Shown piece by piece: positions 56,075 to 64,000 of a DNA stretch of 64,000 nt. A model generated the notes under the pieces. The model was not told the DNA's origin. It saw only the letters and a list, made by a program, of their open reading frames with translations, and did no database searches. Made by a program: the position numbers and the translations under genes. The DNA comes from Scleroderma bovista (lineage: Eukaryota > Basidiomycota > Agaricomycetes > Boletales > Sclerodermataceae), in the NCBI GenBank assembly GCA_037178675.1, contig JAYMGJ010000126.1, positions 1-64,000 of the forward strand, given 5' to 3'. Within the stretch, counting starts at the first letter, position 1. Each line of letters opens with the position of its first letter.

Positions 56075-56594
56075 ACATTGGGTGACCTGATGGTGCCAAA
56101 CTTGTGCCAAGAGCACTACAGGAAACTCCGAGATCGTGTTCGACTCCGTTAGTGTTGTGAAGAAGGACCTTGGGAGACTCAGTTCCCAGTAATCTTCAAG
56201 ATGACCCTCTGCATCAGTGGCCTGCGGCCTAATCAATACCTGGACAAGACACAGCATGGCATCTGTACCATACGTCACATTTGTATCCTTAGTGAGACAA
56301 GAGGATTTCATTTGTACTCATTGTCAAATAATTTATTTACATGAATAGCACGTCTCATACCGCGTGACCTGACAAAAAATCACAGCTCACCATCCTTGTT
56401 TTGAAACCCCACAACTTCCTGTAACTTCAATGTTGCAGCACTTAGGGTAATTACCGTCTTCAGGTCTTGTGCCGTTCCACGGTAGTTACTACCCCTGTGT
56501 GCTGGCACGTAAGCTACCAATTAGGCAATCTGTCAAAACCCCACTATCATCTCCGCTTGTCCGAATCGCTGCGAGTGCTTTCGTTTGCGAAGGG
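56075..56594. other. Intergenic between DUF6534 gene and GAL1
   Basis: No gene seen; the in-frame sequence upstream of the GAL1 ATG (from 56,469) is open but does not resemble galactokinase N-termini. Confidence 0.4.
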
Positions 56595-59099
56595 ATGGCT
56601 GCATCACTCCCAGTTCCAATCTATATCTCCCTGGAAGAGGTATACTGTACCCTCGGAACCTCCCTCAAACATGCGTGCGTAGAACCTGAACCAGCCGAGA
56701 CTTTCCGTATGGTGCTAAACTTCATTGGAAGGGAACGATGGGATGATCTCGCAAGACGGTTCAATGCACGGTTTGGAGAACTACCTGCATATATTGTCCG
56801 TGCACCTGGCAGAGTCAAGTGAGTCTACCTATCTCCATCTCTTCTTACTACCACTACTTTGCAGTCTTATAGGTATGATGGACTGAGTCGGATCTAAGCG
56901 CTACTCACCGATATTGATACTGATTCCTAACAACCAAAGGTGAACACATCGACTATTCCCTTTTTGGTGTTATCCCTACTGCCATCGAGCATGACATTCT
57001 CATTGCATGTGCTCCTGCGCCATTTTCATGCCTAGATGGGGATACCGCTCCCAGTCCAGGGACCGTCGTCGCAGAGAACCTGCACGAAGAATATGAACCG
57101 AGAACGTTTGTACCTCTTCTGCGAAACCGGAACGGAGAACCAGAGTGGGACCTTCAGATTGATAGGAAAGCACTGAGATGGGATAGCTACGTCAAGGCTG
57201 GTTACTACGTGCGTGCTGTTATCTTCCCACCTCATTGTAAGTGACATCCAATAGGGCGTGTTGAACTGCTATTTCCCTCCAGGAGCTCAGTTGGCGACAA
57301 ATCCGCTCGCTCCGCGGTCTATTCCTGTCCCTGTCAACCTCATGGTAACTGGAACTGTTCCCCCAGGCTCTGGTCTTTCTTCAAGCGCAGCGATGGTCGT
57401 CTCCTCCACTCTCGCATTTCTTGCTGTCAATGGGATACTCACGGATCCATTGCGCGCGCCAAACAAGGGCGAGCTCGTTGAGATGGCAGTCGAAAATGAG
57501 CGGCGTGTCGGTGAGTACTGGTACTCATGTTGTTCCTGTATCTTTCATGTATCGTGAGTACAATGTCACAGGTGTTAACAGTGGAGGGTCGGTAATCATT
57601 CTTTGTCATTCATGCTTTCCGATGCTGACACTGAAATTCACCATGATAATAATCCCAGGATGGACCAAGCAGCGTCCGTTATCTCCCAGGCTGGCTCAGC
57701 TCTTTACGTCTCATTCTTCCCTCATTTGAGCGCACAGCCCATCCCCATTCCTGGTACATCACCCTTGTCCAACCATCGTGAAATGCAATCTATCAACTCA
57801 ACAAACACCCATGTCTCTCGTGCGACCTTCGTCATCGCGCATACCCTTGTGTCCTCACCCAAAGCGCTCCATGCAAAAACGCACTATAACCTGCGCGTGT
57901 TCGAATCTGCAGTTGCTGCCCGTGTATTGGCGCACCGTCTAGGACTATCAATCAGTGATAGAAAGGGCGTAGGGATGGGGGGCAACGAGGAAAGGGTAAG
58001 TTTGAGGGGAGTGTTGGATGCGCTGATCGACCGCGAGTTTGAACGTAGAGACGAGGAATCGGACGGGGATATAGAAAGACTTCGTAAGGGACTTGAACGC
58101 ATGATTCAAGAGGTGGAATGTCTTCGTCCTATCCGTGGTGCAGAGCAGCCAGGCAAACAACCCCAAAGCGATGAGAGACAAGAACAAGAACTCGGTGTCA
58201 ATCTCGATATGATGATCGAGTGGACGGGTATGGGCCGCGAGAGGTTCGAGGATGTCTACTTGAATTGGCTTGAAGGTGAGTGCAGTAATTTATCTTCTCT
58301 CTGCTCTGTTGTCGGAGTACCATAATTTGTGGGTCATCACCGGAATGCTGACGTCGTTTATCACCGCGGGTTACCACACCTGTTTGTCACACACCATACA
58401 CCACGGCCCAAACCGTCCTTGCTGTCTGTTTACACTCATAATACGAACACAGTCGAGGCGGACTTGTTCCAGCTTTACAAACGCGCGAAACATTGCTATG
58501 AAGAAGCTCTGCGCGTTCTGCAATTCAGGGACATCTGTATTTCCACATCCCCTCCGTCTGACTCTGGTTCTGTCTCGCCCGTCGTCGCACTCGCTACACT
58601 CATGAACGCCTCCCAAGAGAGCTGTTCCACCCTTTACGAGTGCACGTGCCCAGAGATTGATTTACTGACGAAACTTGCGAGGGAGGCGGGAGCATATGGA
58701 AGTCGGGTTACTGGTATGTAATTAAGCTGGCATTTCATCGCTTTATGTATCCACCCATTAATTCATTCCCCTAACCCACTCATCCACGACAAACAGGAGC
58801 AGGCTGGGGCGGATGCACCGTCTCGCTCGTGGACGAGTCCCAGGTCGATGCATTCATCGCACGACTGTGGGAAACATATCCTCCATATAGAAATATTACT
58901 GCGTCGAGGGGACGTGAGGATGCAGACGAGATATTGCGCGCGGCGGTGTTCGCGACTAAGCCTAGTAGTGGGGTTTGCGGTGAGTGCTGCCCTTTCCTTT
59001 CATTTGCTTGGATGTTGTATTTGTCGCTGGGTTTGTTGCTTTCTTTCTTTCTTTGTTCACATACGCTATACACCCTGTATAGGGTGCGAGGGGTGTTGA
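56595..59099 (+). CDS. GAL1: Galactokinase (9 exons including 8-nt and 16-nt micro-exons, about 616 residues)
   Basis: Exons 56,595-56,818, 56,865-56,872, 56,940-57,208, 57,255-57,510, 57,572-57,587, 57,659-58,275, 58,453-58,713, 58,797-58,979 and 59,083-59,099 close exactly (1851 nt). Motif 1 APGRVNLIGEHIDY is built from three exons, with the 8-nt exon supplying part of Asn, Leu, Ile and part of Gly. GHMP motif 2 is GTVPPGSGLSSSAAMVV, VNSGGMDQAAS follows over the 16-nt exon, and motif 3 is GAGWGGCTVSL. The enzyme phosphorylates galactose with ATP in the Leloir pathway; cytosolic. An Arg/Glu-rich insertion in exon 6 (about 58,000-58,200) makes it longer than yeast GAL1. The last, 17-nt exon is the least certain. 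The product could also act as a GAL3-like sensor. Confidence 0.93.
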
Positions 59100-62000
59100 G
59101 TTGCAGAGTGGTTGTCGATCTTATGTGATTGACGGAGGCGAGCCTCCCTTGTTGTTGTCTCATCCTCCTGTCAGTACTTACGCACCATGCGACTCAATTC
59201 GGCCTCTACACCCGGTGTTACATGGCGTATGCGTACTGTATGATCTCTGCAATTCAATGATGTACCTCTTTTGTTTCCGTCTGTTTCCGTGCTTTCTGTG
59301 TTATTTCTGTATGGCAGAATGGTCGCTTGGCTATATTTGTGAGAGAGACGGGATCGTCGTAAACCCCCGGATGTGAGGGCTTGCGACGTCAGATACATTT
59401 CATGCAGGGTTTTTTATTTGGCCCGTTTATCATCGCATTCATCTTAGTGCTGTTTTAGTGGGAAGCTCTCCGGACGCTGGTCACGCCAGCACGTTGTATT
59501 TCCTGCAGCACGCGCACTCTTCTCACAACATATATGTAACTGACCGGTGTCGTGTTACTTCGCTGCTCGCGAAGTTGAGGGGCTCCTGCTTGACACTCCC
59601 TTTCCAGCATTGCTGCCCGATCTAGGCAACAATGACGATGAACGGGTATACGCCTCCCCTAGATATGCAGTCGGCTTTTGCCATCAGAGGTCAGAATTGG
59701 CTCTGGACCTCTGATCTCTACTGATATGCGCTCGGCCTTTTGCGCACACGGTGGCGATTGTGCAAGGTGATTGATCACCAATGCCAGACTATATGCTCTT
59801 AACCTTGTGCATTCCCCTCCCTGACCCCATTCATCTTGAATACATTATGGCCTTGATTTAGCCATCGATGATGGTACTCAGTGGGGTTGTCCTGATGTTA
59901 GCGACTGATCCCCGATGCCAGATTTCGATTGGTGGTTGTGGGTCTTCGCTACATTTCTCTCCCTTGATATCGTGGATGCCCTGATATGGTACAGGCTCCT
60001 TTTGTCGCTATTTCATCTCTTGCATTTCTTCTTTCGGTTCCGTTTCAGTTTCAGTTTCAGTTTTGGTTTCTGCTTCGCCTCCTACTTATGAACACCCATT
60101 TCTGTGCCCGCGATTCAATTTGTCTGATTCAGATTACGGAGCATGATCTGATCAACAGTCACGCTGACCTCGAATTGTTTTTCTCTTCCACAGTATACAA
60201 GTTCCCGGAAGGAGCCGAGCTACCGTTTGTTCGTGTCTAATGAATACGGCATCTATACACGACGAACTACGAGACATCTTTGCAACGGTAATCACATATA
60301 TAAATGTATTCTTGGATCTGCGGCGCAAGTGGGACAAGATGTCTGGATCTTCCAATGCAACCGAGGTCAAAGTATTGAGTGAGCGTGGGAACTGGGAGAT
60401 GGTGGATTCATTTGCCCTCGAATACATTGGCATTGATCTCCTCTGCAATACAGTCACGTTTTTTTCTTGTGTAGTTGTCCATATGGCTCGCCTTTCCCCC
60501 CCCTTTCACGACTTGTTGAGAATTGTGTTCAACCAGCCTGTGGTATAGGTGACGTCACCATGCGCCCATGGCCCGCTGCATCCACGCGCGGTCGCATTCT
60601 CGCATTATCATGGGAGCGATGGACAGCTAACATACAGTCAATGCTGTTCGCTCCCGTATCCGAGATGCGACGTATGGGAAAATCCAACCATTTAAATTGC
60701 CTAGTTGGCCCTGGGAAGTTGGGAACGCAGGCAGATAGGTTTTTCCAGTGGCATACAAGTAAGGAGATAGTTGCACATATACAAATTGCCTACTTCGTAG
60801 TTATTAAAGTTAACTTTTCTCGTTCTACTGATGTCACTGGCATAATATAGAACGGCATAAGTAAAGTGTGTATTTGAAAGTTATCCAATTGGCGTAGGTA
60901 CTCCATGTGGACCGTTGGCCAGTTTACCCATAGATAACCACACAATACAGTGCATTGGCGTCGGCTGGGGCTTCAGGTGCGGCGCCCATCCTCGTATTCA
61001 TTACGGCGGAGGAGGGTGGTCAGATTGCACATATAATTGAATTATATGATATTCATGGCTTCCGGCAGTAATAAGTATCCATGGGTGTCAATTCCGCAGT
61101 CTGTGGACCTGGTGAGTGACTGGACTGCGAGATGGGCCAAGAAGAACGAGGGGCAATTGTACCCAAAATAATTTCAAGGGGACAGAAAGGTACGTACTCT
61201 GAAGCCAAGAAGCATATACAGCGCTTGATATGTTTATCCCGTGTCTATGACTCCCCATTTGGTTTGAGCGTCGTTTTTTTGGACCCTGGTGAGTTCAACG
61301 TTTCGGAGATTCAGCAGTGCTTCGGGGCGCACAAGAGAATCGTAGCCATAGGGAAAGTAGCGAACTAGTCCCATAGGATTTACACCGAGCCCGACGGTAC
61401 TTCTCGGCGGACGTCACGCGAAGGAAGCGCCTCATAATTGTCCACAGATCCACTTTGCTGAGATCCGACTGGGTTTGGAGCATGGGGCTGTTGAGAGAAA
61501 TGAATGCTACATTTATCCCTCATATCTGTGTTGTCCTTCTGAGACTGCCCGTTTATCTCTGAAAACAGGGAGTCAGAAGACGAAGCAAGGATACACGTAC
61601 TGCTATACTGTGATTAATAGCACCGTTGAATACAGTCGATCTTTTCCTGCAGATCTGATCAGTTGAGCACATGGTCCTCGTCTTCACGAAGCCAGGTGAT
61701 ACTTTGTCTGTGATACTAGTACTGCGCACCTTGCCGACGTTTTAAGGGTTATGTACACCACGACATAATTGATTGAATCAGGCATGTTGTCACGACGTTT
61801 CTCCGAACGGAAGGGGGGGATGTCTGTCGGAATATCCTCGGAGCCATGCGATGCAATGGCTGGTTGGACTGCAGCCCAGAAAAACTTATCGCAAACAGAA
61901 AAGAGTATATACGAATGCACGTTGCACGATGGGATCGGACCAAAAATGCTCTTAGGTTAGACTGGGGTTATCCAGAATTCACTCACATTGGGGAAGAGTG

Positions 62001-64000
62001 GTAGAGTCGCCGTTGGCATTGGGGCAACAGGAACCATCGCAAGTACCCTTCTTTTTTTTCACACTGGAGTTGTCAGTGGTCAGGAAAATCAGTTGAGCCG
62101 ACACACTCACCACAACTTTGTTTGTCAGATCAGTGATGAGTTAGTGGGTAAGAACTACTGATACCGGCATGAACATAGCCCACTGATGGCGGAGTGGAAA
62201 ATAAAGCCCACGTGAAGAGCCCGTGGCCCTGGACAGTCCAAACAGGTTCTGTCAAATACGTCAAATAGTTAATTCCCCCGAATGGAGGAAACTCCATACT
62301 CCAGGGGGCGGTATTCCTCACCAGTGATTAGGAGTAGATTGTTCTGTGCCCGATCAAAAAGCCTCAGAGGAATAGGCTCGAATTTGATTCTGCCCAGGTG
62401 AGCCCCGATATGATAGAGGTTGGAATGGTCCTGAGGAGCAGGGGATTGTGGTGATACGCCACTTTGGCCCCAAAGCAGGTCTCAGCGTCGTCCACGTGTC
62501 AAGAACCCTTACAAGGCTATCCACATAGCTTCGAGACCCTCCAGTATAAGTACTAGTCTACACCCTGTGCCGTCCGTAACTTTCGGGAACGACGGACGCT
62601 GCGCACCGGTGAGTGCATGCCGCAACCCTAACTCAATGTAAACCACGGAAATGATCCAGATACGCTGCCAGGTTTGAAGCTTGAACTTCGTTCCGCCCCA
62701 TTCGGCGATTGGGTGACGGTGTCCATGCACGTGCATCGCAATGATCGATCGATCAGGGACTATTGTGACCGGGGATCAACACTGTGAAGATCGGTATGTA
62801 TGTGTGCAACATATCGGAACGGCCTGACTTCCAGCGTTGCCTCGCAAATAGGCGAACGGAGGGCCTTCCGTGCAGGACATTTCAGCCAGAACTTTACGAT
62901 CCTGAATGTCCGGCTAGCGCCAGTGGCACCCTAGTATGCTAAAACAACAAACCTTCTTGTTGCACTCCGCTCCTGCGATCAGCGCAAAGGGTCGCCTCTA
63001 CGTATGCAGGGTATTTTCATGTCTTCAAGTCAAAGTCCTGCCATATATGTCAGTGACGCAACCCCGCCAAGCGCTGAGAGATAGACAACGGACCGACCAA
63101 CTCGGCACCCCAACACGTAGTCCTTAGTCACACAACTCCATATGTTGAGGTGACTTGGATGCCTTCGACGAATGAGGTGTGTGCGCTCTGCAGCTAGCTT
63201 CCTTTGGGGCGGAAGAATAGATGAGCCAATAATCGATTGGCTACCCCGAAAGTTAAAACGTCCAGATGTGTCCCACTAAAAAAATCTCTTTCCATTCTAC
63301 TGCTGCTGTCAACTCTGTGCAGTCACACGATGTTTTTGTCTTCCAGGTGTGTTTCACCCACCCCAGGCTGCTGCATTCTCCGCTGTCCTTATCCACATGA
63401 ATCCAGATTCCTTGGTGTAAAGAGGGGGAATTGGTTGCACGTGACAGTGGCGCTGGCAGTCCCCGAGTCAGGGCAACTGCGTTACAGTTCCTCCAGGTTC
63501 GTTCCACATGGCAAGGGGGAGGATTATGTCATATATCTGTTCCGTTCTGCTCGGTGACAAGAGAGGTGGCAAGAAAGCTACGCGCATGGCATTCATGCCC
63601 CTTCAGTGAAACATGAAACAAAGCGCTTCGGTTGATGAAGCTGTCGCACTGATTGTGACGGAATGGATGATACGTCCCAGGCCGTGGCCCTAGTACTGCT
63701 GGCAAGAAGGCAATTAGTGATAACGTTCACGGGTCAAGCGCATGTAACAAAAAACCAATGAGCAAACCTTCTTGCAGGAGAATCGTCGGACAAAACAGTT
63801 ACATAGTAGGCCCAAATTAGGATCGATCTTATCGACGTAACGGGGTTGTGCCATCATTACTGGCCTGACAGGTTAAAATTTGCATTTGCAAATTGTTCAC
63901 CCGTGGGGAGGTTCAAGTATTGGGGGACGATGAATTGCTTGAAAACGTGGCATCCAAAGCGTGGAGGGTCAGCAATCCAACACATGGATTCTGTTACTAT
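59100..64000. other. Terminal 4.9 kb without a supportable gene
   Basis: Only short ORFs on both strands, none with a recognised domain or joined splice pattern. Small repeated words occur near 59,660-59,750 (ATATGCAGTCGGCTTTTGC and ATATGCGCTCGGCCTTTTGC). A plus-strand run of short frames at 59,986-60,850 may be a decayed gene but nothing in it is recognised. Confidence 0.4.

Noticed and set aside
59986..60850. Possible multi-exon gene from consecutive plus-strand ORFs
   Set aside because: No family similarity and no set of splice sites giving a continuous frame was found.
61132..63616. Short ORFs in the terminal region
   Set aside because: Chance-length frames without recognisable domains, start context or splice structure.

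Overview
The window looks like basidiomycete (Agaricomycete) nuclear DNA. The evidence is a class I hydrophobin, a FunK1 kinase relic, a Plavaka transposase, DUF6532- and DUF6534-type genes, a relic of a fungal NACHT/NLR gene, a chromodomain Ty3/gypsy element and many introns of about 45-70 bp. Several gene families would suit Boletales-like fungi, but the sequence does not settle the order. Layout: bases 1-36,550 are repeat-dominated. They hold two related copies of an unusual element with mirrored GT-rich and AC-rich arms (about 740-2,340, and about 23,750-25,840 nested in a retrotransposon), a Plavaka transposase that splices to an open 959-residue frame (5,453-8,522), a broken FunK1 kinase (8,606-11,002), a DUF6532-type gene (12,398-15,159), a hydrophobin (19,066-19,540), three dispersed C2H2 zinc-finger paralogues (about 16,000, 20,500 and 36,000), a complete 10.8 kb LTR retrotransposon with a 5-bp target duplication (22,464-33,307) and a tRNA-derived SINE-like insertion with a 14-bp target duplication (33,942-34,550). 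From 37,456 to 59,099 the window is a conserved gene-dense block: ORC1 (-), intron-containing tRNA-Leu(CAA) (+), NACHT relic (+), SUR7/PalI-like membrane protein (-), indoleamine 2,3-dioxygenase (-), MYND zinc-finger protein (+), YPI1-type PP1 inhibitor (+), a TA-flanked inverted-repeat element with a transposase relic, TFIIF beta (+), a DUF6534 membrane protein (+) and galactokinase (+). The last 4.9 kb shows no gene that can be supported. The genes do not form one pathway: replication initiation, transcription initiation, phosphatase control, Trp catabolism and galactose entry are ordinary housekeeping or metabolic functions. For six genes (ORC1, SUR7-like, MYND, YPI1, TFIIF beta, GAL1), plus the Plavaka gene and the hydrophobin, exon models were worked out base by base and the reading frame closes exactly; these are inferences without transcript support. 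The most unusual material is the mirrored-arm element family, the retrotransposon whose only breaks in a 7.1 kb frame are seven TGA codons, and the SINE-like insertion for which a related empty site exists in the same window.
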